A DNA stretch of 64,000 nt from Deinococcus sp. Arct2-2 (GTDB taxonomy: Bacteria > Deinococcota > Deinococci > Deinococcales > Deinococcaceae), in the NCBI RefSeq assembly GCF_004801315.1, contig NZ_SSNW01000009.1:1-64000 (forward strand), given 5' to 3'. Shown piece by piece: positions 36,066 through 45,139 of the stretch. Below the pieces are notes generated by a model, which saw nothing but the letters and a program-made list of their open reading frames with translations, was not told the origin of the DNA and made no database searches. Numbering within the stretch: position 1 is the first letter of the stretch; each line of letters starts with the position of its first letter. A program made the translations under genes and the position numbers.

Positions 36066-36851
36066 CTAGAGGTCATACTCGGCACCATGCAGGGCCAGCC
36101 ACGACTTGCGCTCGGCGTAATCCGGCAGTAGGACGCCCAAGCGAGTCCAAAACGCCTCGCGGTGATGGTGGTGTTCCAGATGCACGAGTTCATGCACCAG
36201 CACGTATTCAGCCATCCGGCGTGGCAACAGGGCTACCCGCCAGTGCAGGGCCACGGCCTGTCCGGTACCGCATGACCCCCACCGCTGACCGAGGTCTGCC
36301 ACGCGCACGCTGGAGGGTTGGACGCGCAACCGAGAGTGCAGACGAATGATTTGCTCCTTGGCCCAAGTCGAGAGATGGTCGGAGTACCACTGAATAAACA
36401 GCTCGCGGCCCCGCGACGCTTCGGCACGGTGAAGCTGAAAGCGTCCCCCCTTCAAATTGAGCGCTTCTTCTTCGGGCTGCTTCTCCGTGAGAAGCAACCG
36501 GTATGACCGCCCAGCATGGAAAAATCCCTCGCCTGCCACGAATTCCCGTTCGCGGCGGGGCCGGTGCAGACGGGTCTTTTCGGCCAGCTTGCCGTAGAGC
36601 CAATCTTGCCGGGACAAGACCAGTTGCCGCAGCACGCCCGCCTCGGTGCCGCTGGGGGCCAGAATCAACAGGGCTCCGTCGCGCTCCAGACCGAGGCTCA
36701 CCGTCCTCCGCCGGGCACTCTCCCGCACCGTGAAGGTCAGGTCGTGCAGCGTCAGCGTCCATTCGGCAGGGGCCAGCGTTAGCCCGGTGTCACCCAGCGC
36801 AGATGAAGCCGCCGCGCCAGATTCATCAACTCGTCGGCCACCGCTTCGCAT
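36066..36851 (-). CDS. YgjP-like (SprT/M48-type) HExxH protein beside hsdR
   Basis: 261 residues. Zinc site H-E-L-V-H at 220-224 followed by L-E-H-H-H-H-R-E-A-F-W, W-G-S-C-G near 191, and K-L-A-E-K region, matching the DUF45/YgjP metal-dependent family often found next to type I restriction genes; its role there is unsettled. The ATG at 36851 overlaps the last 73 bp of hsdR; the first 25 residues are poorly conserved-looking, and the true start may be further in. Confidence 0.7.
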   Translation of the reverse strand: MRSGGRRVDESGAAASSALGDTGLTLAPAEWTLTLHDLTFTVRESARRRTVSLGLERDGALLILAPSGTEAGVLRQLVLSRQDWLYGKLAEKTRLHRPRREREFVAGEGFFHAGRSYRLLLTEKQPEEEALNLKGGRFQLHRAEASRGRELFIQWYSDHLSTWAKEQIIRLHSRLRVQPSSVRVADLGQRWGSCGTGQAVALHWRVALLPRRMAEYVLVHELVHLEHHHHREAFWTRLGVLLPDYAERKSWLALHGAEYDL

Positions 36852-39800
36852 GTCGAGAACGGTATCAGGCCTTGGTCGTCCAGGTAGCTCGCCAGCCAGC
36901 CCCGGACTTTGCCCTGCTGTACAGCGTTGCGCCAGAAGTCCGGAATCGCCGTGCGCTGGCGTAACGCCTGGACGATATGCACTGTCCCCTGTATCAGCCG
37001 CTGGCCCTGCGCTCCGGTGAGGTCTTCGGGCTTCTCCGGCTGAGCTTCTAGGAGCAGGCTGAAGAACGGCGCTTCGGTGTGCGGGTTCAGGCCGGTGGTG
37101 TCGGCAGGCCGTCCCGCCTGCATCGCCTCGAAGAAGGCCAGGAGGGCTTCGACCAGCGCGTCCCAGTGCTGGGCATGCAGCTTCAGGAGTTCTTCCAGCC
37201 GCTCGCTGAGCTTGCGGTAGTACACCGGGTCATCGCCGATTCGGGTGTTGATAAAGAGCCGGGCGGCGTGTTCCATCGCGGCGGCCTGGGTGCGCTTGGA
37301 CGTGAACCCGCCGACCTCCTGCCGGAAGTTCGGGTCGAGCACCTCAATGCGCGGCACCTTGACCTGAATCCCGCTGGCGTCCACATATTGCGCGATAAGC
37401 GCCCTGACCTTCTCGCCGCCACCCAGAGGGGAATCTGTTTCTCCTTCGGCATACACCTGACGGGCGGTGTCGGCAATCCGGCCCAGCAGGGCGGCGTCCT
37501 GCACGTACCGGAGGGCTTCCGGGCGGGGCAGCACGATGTCCAGCGCGTTCAGAAAGGCTGAGAGTCTGACCTTGAACTCGGCCCGGAGTTTCGGGTCAAT
37601 CAGATGGTTGACGGCGTCCTCGCGGTTCTCCAGCCCGATTCCGGCCTCGGTGAAGATGCGCCGCACGTCGTGGTGGGCTGTCTCCAGCACTGGCAGGGTG
37701 TCCTTAATCGAGTTCATGGCCCCAGCCACGTCGGTCTGCGTGTAGTCACTCAGCGCCTGCGCGAGGTGGTGGCCGACCCCGTAGTAGTCCACGACTAAAC
37801 CGTGGGTCTTGTGCGGCGCAGTCCGGTTGACGCGGGCGATGGCCTGAAGCAGCTCATGGTTGCGAATATTTCTGTCCAAATAAAGGGCCTGCTCGACGGG
37901 GGCGTCGAAGCCGGTGAGCAACATGCTCTTGACGATGAGGATGCTGAGCGGGTGCGCCGGGTCTTTAAACTGCCCGCCTTCCCCGATGCGGCCTTCTTGC
38001 TTCGTCGAATCCGTCCACTGCGCCCAGTCCGCCGGGTCGGACTTCCCGCCGTCTGAAATTACCGGGGCGAATTCCAGCTTGCTCAGCCGCTCCCGGTAAG
38101 GGTGGGCCAGGACAAGGGAGCGGGTGCGTTCAGGAAGATTACCCAGCTTGTCGGGAGAAAGGCTCAAGAAACTGGGAGGCAAGTTTTTCAGCTCGTCTAC
38201 CAGATTTACCTGCGCCTTCAAGAACGCCCGGTGGTATTCGACGGCGGCCTCGCGGCTGTGCGCCACCACCTGCGCCTTGAAGCCATTCGGCAGCACCTGA
38301 GAAGCATAGTGGAGCAGCATGTCTTCGGCTTTCAGGGCTATGAGTTTAGGGGAGTTCAGCAGTTCGCCCAGCGTGCCGTACTTCTCTTGCAGTTTCTTCC
38401 GGGCCGCATCGTCCAGCTCATCGAAGAACACGTCGAACAGACCGTCGAGCGACTGCCCGTCTTTCAGGAACGCCTTGACGCTGCGGCCCTCGTACAGAAT
38501 CGGCACGGTGGCCTTATCCTGCTGGCTCTCCAGGATGGTGTACTGGTCGATGATGGGGCCGAAAATGTCCTGGGTCTTCTTTTGCTGGCCCTGAATGATG
38601 GGAGTTCCGGTAAAACCGATGAGCGCCGCATTCGGCAGGGCCGCCCGCAGGTGCGCGTGCTGGGTGTTGGTGTGTGAGCGGTGGGCCTCGTCCACCAGCA
38701 CGAGAATCTTCTCGCTGGGGTTCAGCACCGCCTGCTGGGGGTCGAAGTCCTCGCCGGTCTGTCCACGAAGCTTCTGCACCATGCCGAACACGAACCCCGG
38801 CCCCGGTTGGGCGAGGGCCGAGTTGAGGGCCTTGACCCCCTTGGCCACTGTCAGTGGCTCTCCGGCGACCCTGGCGGTGCTGCTCAGTTGCTTCTCTAAG
38901 TCACGGCGGTCAGTGACCACCACAATCTTGAACGGGCGCAGTTCCGGCACGGTGCGAATGGCCCGCACTAAAAACATCATGGTCAGACTTTTGCCTGACC
39001 CCTGCGTATGCCAGACGATGCCGCCGCGCTTGTCATGCTCAGCGCCCAGGAGCCGAGTTTCCCCAGTCTGGAGCCGCGTCAGTGCCCGCCGCACCGCTCG
39101 GTACTGCTGATAGCGGGCCACGCGCTTGCCCCCCGCATCGGTCAGGGTGAAGTTCTCTAGCAGGTCAAGCAGGGTCGCCGGGTTCAGGACGCCCGCTGTC
39201 AAGACCTGCTGCGGGTGCAGCTTCGGCTTACCGAGCGTGGTCTGCACCTGTTCCCGCGTGAAGGGATAGGTGTCCTTCCACGTCAGGAAGGCTTCCATCG
39301 GCGCACCCACGGTACCGAGGACGGCCCCATAGAAGTTGGTGCCGACCAACAGCTGCACCGTGTGAAAGAAGCGCTCCACGCCTTCGGGTTCGGTGCTCCC
39401 GCGCAGGTTCTGGTACATCAGCAGGTCGCCCACGGCTTTTTCCATCGGCGAGGTTACATCGGGCGACTTGCACTCGACTACCACCAAGGGCAGGCCATTC
39501 ACGAACAGGACGAGGTCGGGAATGATGAAACCCGGCCCACCGGTGTACCCCGGCGGGTCCACCCGGAACTGGTTGACCGCCAACAGGTCGTTGTTGGCTG
39601 GGTTCCGGAAGTCCAAGAAGCGCACCGTGTGCCCCTTGCCGTCTGGCCCCGTCACCTGCACGCCGTCGAGCAGCAGTCCCGTCAGGTGGGCATTGACCGC
39701 CATCAGGCCGTTGACTCCGGCAGGCAGGCGGGTGAAGGCACTGAGCGCTTCGGTGACGTGGCTGTCGTCCAGCCAGGGGCAGTGGGGTAGGTTAATCCGC

Positions 39801-39970
39801 CGCACTGCCGCCCGTAGTCGGCCCATCAGCAGGGTTTCCTTGAACGACTCGCGCTCGGTCAGGGCCGGAACGAAGGTGTCGCCTAACAGAATGTCCCAGC
39901 CAAGGCCACTGAGCTGCCCCATCAGGGGGAATTCCACCTCGTTGTATTCGGGGCCGTGGGACGTCGTCAT
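36779..39970 (-). CDS. hsdR: Type I restriction enzyme, motor/nuclease subunit
   Basis: 1063 residues, full length. N-terminal PD-(D/E)XK nuclease with D152 (I-I-P-D-L-V-L-F), E166 and K168 (V-V-E-C-K-S-P). Walker A Q-G-S-G-K-S at 323-328, the DEAH-type box L-V-D-E-A-H-R-S-H near 418, F-T-G-T-P-I motif III-like, and G-F-D-A-P-V in the second RecA lobe. It cleaves foreign DNA after translocation with HsdM and HsdS. It lies 8 kb from hsdS, separated by the helicase/coiled-coil pair, a DUF262 gene and an ArdC-like gene. A TATGCT box 7 nt before the ATG suggests a leaderless start. Confidence 0.93.
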   Translation of the reverse strand: MTTSHGPEYNEVEFPLMGQLSGLGWDILLGDTFVPALTERESFKETLLMGRLRAAVRRINLPHCPWLDDSHVTEALSAFTRLPAGVNGLMAVNAHLTGLLLDGVQVTGPDGKGHTVRFLDFRNPANNDLLAVNQFRVDPPGYTGGPGFIIPDLVLFVNGLPLVVVECKSPDVTSPMEKAVGDLLMYQNLRGSTEPEGVERFFHTVQLLVGTNFYGAVLGTVGAPMEAFLTWKDTYPFTREQVQTTLGKPKLHPQQVLTAGVLNPATLLDLLENFTLTDAGGKRVARYQQYRAVRRALTRLQTGETRLLGAEHDKRGGIVWHTQGSGKSLTMMFLVRAIRTVPELRPFKIVVVTDRRDLEKQLSSTARVAGEPLTVAKGVKALNSALAQPGPGFVFGMVQKLRGQTGEDFDPQQAVLNPSEKILVLVDEAHRSHTNTQHAHLRAALPNAALIGFTGTPIIQGQQKKTQDIFGPIIDQYTILESQQDKATVPILYEGRSVKAFLKDGQSLDGLFDVFFDELDDAARKKLQEKYGTLGELLNSPKLIALKAEDMLLHYASQVLPNGFKAQVVAHSREAAVEYHRAFLKAQVNLVDELKNLPPSFLSLSPDKLGNLPERTRSLVLAHPYRERLSKLEFAPVISDGGKSDPADWAQWTDSTKQEGRIGEGGQFKDPAHPLSILIVKSMLLTGFDAPVEQALYLDRNIRNHELLQAIARVNRTAPHKTHGLVVDYYGVGHHLAQALSDYTQTDVAGAMNSIKDTLPVLETAHHDVRRIFTEAGIGLENREDAVNHLIDPKLRAEFKVRLSAFLNALDIVLPRPEALRYVQDAALLGRIADTARQVYAEGETDSPLGGGEKVRALIAQYVDASGIQVKVPRIEVLDPNFRQEVGGFTSKRTQAAAMEHAARLFINTRIGDDPVYYRKLSERLEELLKLHAQHWDALVEALLAFFEAMQAGRPADTTGLNPHTEAPFFSLLLEAQPEKPEDLTGAQGQRLIQGTVHIVQALRQRTAIPDFWRNAVQQGKVRGWLASYLDDQGLIPFSTCEAVADELMNLARRLHLRWVTPG

Positions 39971-39977
39971 TCAGGGC

Positions 39978-39983
39978 AGCATA
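39978..39983 (-). promoter_or_regulatory. -10 box TATGCT of hsdR
   Basis: TATGCT on the minus strand ends 7 nt before the hsdR ATG. Confidence 0.4.
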
Positions 39984-39996
39984 GCCCGGCCCCGAT

Positions 39997-40028
39997 AGAG
40001 CAACACACGAATTTACGTTTATTGCTCT
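39997..40028. promoter_or_regulatory. Inverted repeat AGAGCAA-N18-TTGCTCT, candidate operator
   Basis: 7-bp perfect arms at 39997-40003 and 40022-40028 in the 80-bp gap between divergent hsdR and the RecQ-like gene, where both -35 regions should lie. The 12-mer AGAGCAACACAC that begins it also occurs at 31169-31180 upstream of the integrase. Confidence 0.4.
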
Positions 40029-40039
40029 CCGCTTCGCAC

Positions 40040-40045
40040 CATAAT
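40040..40045 (+). promoter_or_regulatory. -10 box CATAAT of the RecQ-like gene
   Basis: CATAAT ends 5 nt before the ATG at 40051, a leaderless arrangement. Confidence 0.45.
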
Positions 40046-40050
40046 GCGAC

Positions 40051-43000
40051 ATGCAAAAAATCTGGCAACTCTCGTATCACTTGAGCGGCCTCACTATGCT
40101 TTCTAACACCGTTCAAGAACCTTTGGGAGCCTTGCCTATTCCGCTCCGTTCTGCCGTTGTTGGCTTGGCCAAATCACTGGCACCTGAAGAATTTGACGTT
40201 GAGAGTGACCATACGACGCTGTTGTTTTCGGAAGGTCAGTACAGCTGGGTTCGCCGATGGAGAATCCGAAACGAAAGCCTGCAACATCTGCTGTTTTCAA
40301 AGGGCGAGCGCAGTCCAAGGCAAAGCTACGGCTCGGTAGATGAGTTCTGCCAAGTTCACAATTTGTTGTTCACTCCTGGACAACCCGATGAACACTACGC
40401 GGAACGGGCGTTTTTGCACGAGGCGTTTGTTCCCGCCTTTGGCCTAGCGGGGTTGACCTACCTCCAGCCTCAAGCTCCCTTCGTAGATTCGGCAGGAAAG
40501 CAGCGGCGCATTGACTTTCTGCTGAACACCGGCACGAAATATGCGCTAGAGGTTGAAGGCCGCCGCTATCACTCGTCGAGTTTGCAGGACTCTGAACGCT
40601 TCGATGACGAGAAAGCGCGGCAACGGGACTTGGCCAAGCAGGGCTTCCGCTACACGCCCTTTAGCTTTAATGACATCCGGAGTGGGCGGGCTGAGGGCCT
40701 TTTGACAGACCTGTGTGCAGATGACCTGGTTTTGTTTCGCCTCGTTCGAGCACGCGTGGAGGACGACGGAACCCCACCTGCTGGATTACTGGCCCTGCAT
40801 TCCCTGGAGTTGCTTCTCCAGCAACTACCCACCCTCTTCCCAGAAGTTCAGAAGGCCGTCCTCGCTTTACTGTCTGATTCGACTGGAAAAAAGCAATTGA
40901 CCTTGGTCGATTTCGAGCCTGAACTCCCGCTGTTGCCGTTGGCTGTGATGGACATCGTCAGTCTCATCGAGCGTGTAGGGGTGTTGTATGGGTGCCCAGT
41001 CGGTCTGCCCCAAATTTATATTCATACTGTTCGGCCTAGAAATCCAGAGCTGTACCGTGACCTACTGGCCGCTTATCCCCTATCCAACACTTCATTTCCA
41101 GATGCGCCCCAGACAGGAATCACGCTTGAAGACCATACAGAACCCTCGGCAGAACTGTCTGGGGACTATTTGTTTGCGGCGGACGACAACAACTCGGCTC
41201 CAGTGGATGCCTTGAGACCCAAACTCTTGGCCCGGTTTAGCTCTCGACTACTGGCTCAGGTCAGTTCGCCGCCCCAAGAGGACACGCCTCCCGCTAATGT
41301 CGAGCGGCACCTGTTGGACTTTTTTGCGCGTCGCTACTTCACGCTTCCAGAGGTCAAACCAGAGCAAGCCCATCTGGTCCAGCGGGCGCTGCTGGGTCAA
41401 TCCGGCTTGGGGATTCTTCCCACTGGCTTCGGCAAGTCCTTGGTGTTTCAGCTTTACGCCGTGATGGTTCCACAGACTACCTTGGTCATCAGTCCACTTA
41501 AGGCCCTCATGCGTGACCAATTGCATTCCATGCACCGCTTGGGGCTGTCATGCGTGGACGCCATTACTGGAGCGGATGCCGCGCCACTCAAAGACCGAAA
41601 GATGGCAGCCTTCAGGGCAAGAAAGCTTCGGCTGCTGTATATCTCACCGGAACGCCTCCAGATTAAAGCGTTCTACGAGGAACTTCGGGACAGCATGGCC
41701 AGCACGCCTGTCGGAGCCATCGTGGTTGATGAGGCCCACTGCGTTTCTGAATGGGGTCATGATTTCCGGCCCGCGTATCTTCAGATTGGCAATTTGCGTG
41801 AGCTGCTGGCCGAGGCCAGTGGCCGGTCAATTCCGCTGTTAGCGATGACCGCTACAGCCTCAGAGTTGGTGCGCAAGGACATCCGGTCTGTTCTGAACTT
41901 GCCCGAAGACAGCGTCGTTCAGCTCTCCAGTAGTGACCGGCCCAACCTAAGCCTCTCGGTTCATCCGGTACCCAGTTCGGCTAAGCCCGCCTATTTGGAG
42001 AGCCTTCTCAAAAAGACCCTCCCTGCTGTTTTAAAGATTCCAGCAAACGACCTCGTCCCTCATGGAAAGCCGCCCCCGTATACCCATGCGGGCGTCGTCT
42101 TCGCGGTCTATGCCAATCCCCATGGGCGTGGCACTCTGCCTGAAGGGGTACACGCGATTGCGCAAACCGTCAATGAGCGCGTGACCTTCGACCCTGAGTT
42201 GGTGAGGGTTCATGCCAGCACGGCACCCACGGTCTGCCCCACCTGCAAGTCCCCGCTCTGGATACCGATGTCCAAGGCCGAACTCAAGTTGGCAGGGATG
42301 ATAGACACGTCAAGCAAGCGGTGTCTGGCCTGCGGCGAGACCTTTGTTCGTTACGCGAGCTTATCCAACTGGGACAAAACTATCTCGAAAAATCAGGATG
42401 ACTTTCAGAACAACGACTTTCCCATCCTGATTGCCACCAAGGGGTACGGCATGGGCATTGATAAACGGAACCTCCGCTTTATTGTCCACCACGCGCTGTC
42501 CTCCGGCTTGGAAGGCTACTACCAAGAAGCAGGCCGCGCCGGACGTGATGGGAACCACTCCCACGTCGCGCTGCTCTACGCCCCACCAACGCCGACCTGC
42601 CTGAGCCAGTTGCGCAGTCAACCCGAACCCCCCTGCGTCACTGAAAAGGCCAATTTCATGTTCCACAAGTGCCCTTTCGGTCTAGAGACCCTGTGTGACT
42701 ACGGCAAGCAGGCACGGTTTATTCATTCCAGCTACGCAGGGGTTAGCGAGGATGTTCAAGATGTCATGACCATTTACGACACCTTGGTGGCAGGCCAACC
42801 CATTGAAACGGATGAACGCTTCAACGAAGACGAGAGCAAAGATACGCAGCTTGCCCTCTACCGCTTGCAGCAGCTTGGTATGGTGGAAGGCTACGCCCTG
42901 AAATACAAATCGCTGACCCGCATCGAATTCAGTGTGACGCTGAATGCAGAGTGGTCTCCAGACAGGCTGGTTGACCGCCTCAAAGACCTCCTGCTGAAAT

Positions 43001-43920
43001 TCGAGTACTCCGAGGAGCAGGCCGAGGCCCGCGTCGCACCTCTTCGGCCCAAATCAACGCAGCGACGCCGTGTCCAAGCCGCACCTGCCGATAAAGGGCG
43101 CAGCCTGCTCGAAAGCAGCGCCAGCATCTTGTTGGAGCGGGTCTATCAAACTGTTCCACGGATGCGCTACGACATGTTACGCAACGAGCTGGACTACGCG
43201 ACCTCTAACACTTGTCGTCGGCTCGTCCTTCGTGGACGCTTTGACGACGCGGCTTATCTGCCAACCGATGACTACCAGTGCGGATTTTGCGATGTCTGTG
43301 TCCCCGACCTGAACTTCACCCGCAAAGAAGCGGCTATTCCTGCCCGTGACGCTCAAATGGAAGAGGTGGCCAGAATGCTGCCCGACCTGATGCAGGCATT
43401 TAACCGCGACGACTTGACGAGGGTTATTCAGACGTCGGTGCTACGCGGCGCAGTGGCTGGAATGTATTCCCGCGCAGTGAGCCGCTTGGAAAGTGATTCC
43501 ACCAACCTCTCCGCGCTGTACCTCAGTGGGGCCTTGGCTCGCCGCCGACCAGACCGAAAACTGGAAGCTATGCAATTTCTGAAGCGCGGCTTTCAGGAGG
43601 GCGTGGTGCAGGGAGCAGAGTTGCCCGCCCTGCTCGATTTTTCCCGCGAAGCCAGCCATGTCGAACCCGCAGAAGGCTTTCACTTGCTGACACCCATCAA
43701 AGGCCCCTTCAACACAGACGTGGGCCTCGCGCTGGTGGAGCACGAAGCCGCAACGTTGTTCGGAACGCAGGCAGATGAGACCAGAACCGTGCGTGCGGTT
43801 CGCAAGACCAAAACATTGGCCAAGACCGCTGATGCGGTGGTCGCCACCCTTCAGGACTCGGTGGCTGACCTGCTGCAAGGCTTCACTGACCTAGATGAGC
43901 TGCTGCAAGAGGCAAGCTGA
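40051..43920 (+). CDS. RecQ-like helicase with N-terminal DUF559/Vsr-like nuclease domain
   Basis: 1289 residues, more than twice RecQ. Residues about 110-215 look like a PD-(D/E)XK nuclease of DUF559/Vsr type (E-R-A-F-L-H-E-A-F, R-R-I-D-F-L-L-N, Y-A-L-E-V-E-G-R-R-Y-H). The RecQ helicase core follows: L-P-T-G-F-G-K-S at 456-463, I-S-P-L-K-A-L-M-R-D-Q, D-E-A-H-C-V-S-E-W-G-H-D-F-R at 560-573, A-M-T-A-T-A-S, then an unusual zinc ribbon insertion (C-P-T-C...C-L-A-C, about 729-765), and Y-Y-Q-E-A-G-R-A-G-R-D-G near 820-831. A Cys cluster (Q-C-G-F-C-D-V-C) lies near 1072-1080. It is followed 9 bp later by a membrane coiled-coil gene and looks like a defence effector. Confidence 0.78.
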   Translation: MQKIWQLSYHLSGLTMLSNTVQEPLGALPIPLRSAVVGLAKSLAPEEFDVESDHTTLLFSEGQYSWVRRWRIRNESLQHLLFSKGERSPRQSYGSVDEFCQVHNLLFTPGQPDEHYAERAFLHEAFVPAFGLAGLTYLQPQAPFVDSAGKQRRIDFLLNTGTKYALEVEGRRYHSSSLQDSERFDDEKARQRDLAKQGFRYTPFSFNDIRSGRAEGLLTDLCADDLVLFRLVRARVEDDGTPPAGLLALHSLELLLQQLPTLFPEVQKAVLALLSDSTGKKQLTLVDFEPELPLLPLAVMDIVSLIERVGVLYGCPVGLPQIYIHTVRPRNPELYRDLLAAYPLSNTSFPDAPQTGITLEDHTEPSAELSGDYLFAADDNNSAPVDALRPKLLARFSSRLLAQVSSPPQEDTPPANVERHLLDFFARRYFTLPEVKPEQAHLVQRALLGQSGLGILPTGFGKSLVFQLYAVMVPQTTLVISPLKALMRDQLHSMHRLGLSCVDAITGADAAPLKDRKMAAFRARKLRLLYISPERLQIKAFYEELRDSMASTPVGAIVVDEAHCVSEWGHDFRPAYLQIGNLRELLAEASGRSIPLLAMTATASELVRKDIRSVLNLPEDSVVQLSSSDRPNLSLSVHPVPSSAKPAYLESLLKKTLPAVLKIPANDLVPHGKPPPYTHAGVVFAVYANPHGRGTLPEGVHAIAQTVNERVTFDPELVRVHASTAPTVCPTCKSPLWIPMSKAELKLAGMIDTSSKRCLACGETFVRYASLSNWDKTISKNQDDFQNNDFPILIATKGYGMGIDKRNLRFIVHHALSSGLEGYYQEAGRAGRDGNHSHVALLYAPPTPTCLSQLRSQPEPPCVTEKANFMFHKCPFGLETLCDYGKQARFIHSSYAGVSEDVQDVMTIYDTLVAGQPIETDERFNEDESKDTQLALYRLQQLGMVEGYALKYKSLTRIEFSVTLNAEWSPDRLVDRLKDLLLKFEYSEEQAEARVAPLRPKSTQRRRVQAAPADKGRSLLESSASILLERVYQTVPRMRYDMLRNELDYATSNTCRRLVLRGRFDDAAYLPTDDYQCGFCDVCVPDLNFTRKEAAIPARDAQMEEVARMLPDLMQAFNRDDLTRVIQTSVLRGAVAGMYSRAVSRLESDSTNLSALYLSGALARRRPDRKLEAMQFLKRGFQEGVVQGAELPALLDFSREASHVEPAEGFHLLTPIKGPFNTDVGLALVEHEAATLFGTQADETRTVRAVRKTKTLAKTADAVVATLQDSVADLLQGFTDLDELLQEAS

Positions 43921-43928
43921 GGAGACGT

Positions 43929-44987
43929 ATGACCCAACGTGTAACAGACCTAAATTACCTAGAGAGCCAACTCAATGAGGTGGAGGGCCGCCTTCAGCAA
44001 GCGGTGCTCCTCCTGAATAACCTGAAGACTATTCAAGACAAGTTTAAGGACTTGACTGTAGTCTACAAAACCACCAAGCAAAACGTCGAGCAGTCCAATG
44101 CTGAACTTCAGATGCTTGAACACAACTTTCAACGGTCGATTGAAAAAGCAGATGCACAAGTTGCAATGGTTGAACACCGGTTCACGACTTATGAACAGCA
44201 GTCCGAGGCACGTCTCCAAGAGCTTTATGGTCGTTTTGCCACATTGGCAAAAGAGACCGACAGCAACCTGAGCACTTTGACCAAGCAAGTCGAAGGACGC
44301 CTGACCAAATCGCATCACGACTCAGACAAACAATTTGCCCTCTTTGAGCAAAGATTCGGCACCCATGAAACTCAATCTCAAGCTCGTCTCCAACAGCTAT
44401 ACAGTGATACGGCCACGTTGCTTCAAGAGACTGAGAGAGCCCTAGACATCTTGACTCACCAACTTGAAGCCCGACTGGGCAAGGTATACAGCGACTCGGA
44501 TGCTCTAATACAGCGAACGCAAGACCGGGTAGATGGGTTGACCAGCGACTTGAACAACCGAGCCGAGCAGATGCAGCGCGACTACGATGCGTTTCGCACT
44601 GGCCTCCGCAGCGAACTGAGGGCTGCCGAAGACAACCTCCAAGTGGCTTTCAGAAACCTGCGGGGCGACATGGAGCGTGAAGCTAGTGGGTTGCGGGGCG
44701 ACACCGAAAAACGCTTCGCTGGCTACCGTGCTGAGCTGGAGGAAAACACGCAGTCAACTCAAGCCAACCTCAAGCGGGTTCAAGACACCCTGAGCGGCAT
44801 TCGAACTGAGATTTCCCGCTTCGACCAGAAAATTGATACGAGTCAGGCGTCTTCTCAGAAATCCACCCAACAACTGGCTGATGAGGTGCGGGCGCGGAGA
44901 ACACAACTGCGCGTGGCAACATTCGTCAGTTTTCTGGCGTTGCTGGTGGCTATTGCAGGCCTTCTGCTGCCTATCCTAAACAAGTAG
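43929..44987 (+). CDS. Membrane-anchored coiled-coil protein
   Basis: 352 residues, almost entirely heptad-patterned coiled coil rich in Q, E, L, T and S from about 5 to 320, then a single membrane helix at about 329-350 (V-A-T-F-V-S-F-L-A-L-L-V-A-I-A-G-L-L-L-P-I) ending in L-N-K, so it is tail-anchored. Internal near-repeats (H-R-F-T-T-Y-E-Q-Q-S-E-A-R-L-Q-E-L-Y-G and R-F-G-T-H-E-T-Q-S-Q-A-R-L-Q-Q-L-Y-S, spaced about 71 residues) show duplication. Only 8 bp after the helicase gene, so it is its likely partner, perhaps as a membrane sensor or effector. Confidence 0.72.
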   Translation: MTQRVTDLNYLESQLNEVEGRLQQAVLLLNNLKTIQDKFKDLTVVYKTTKQNVEQSNAELQMLEHNFQRSIEKADAQVAMVEHRFTTYEQQSEARLQELYGRFATLAKETDSNLSTLTKQVEGRLTKSHHDSDKQFALFEQRFGTHETQSQARLQQLYSDTATLLQETERALDILTHQLEARLGKVYSDSDALIQRTQDRVDGLTSDLNNRAEQMQRDYDAFRTGLRSELRAAEDNLQVAFRNLRGDMEREASGLRGDTEKRFAGYRAELEENTQSTQANLKRVQDTLSGIRTEISRFDQKIDTSQASSQKSTQQLADEVRARRTQLRVATFVSFLALLVAIAGLLLPILNK

Positions 44988-45139
44988 AGTAAAGTCTATT
45001 CGCAAGACTTTACTCAGGATGGGTAGCGTGTGAACAGGCGTTGTGGGTGCCCAAGCGGAAGCTCAGAGGATGACTGAACCTCGGTGGTTTTATTCGATTC
45101 CGTCAGAAACCCCCGCAGGGGCCACGTTGGGACTCAGCA

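Noticed and set aside
35537..36131. Short frames between the ATPase and restriction genes, possibly transposase remnants
   Set aside because: No catalytic motif, no ribosome sites and no detectable inverted repeats.
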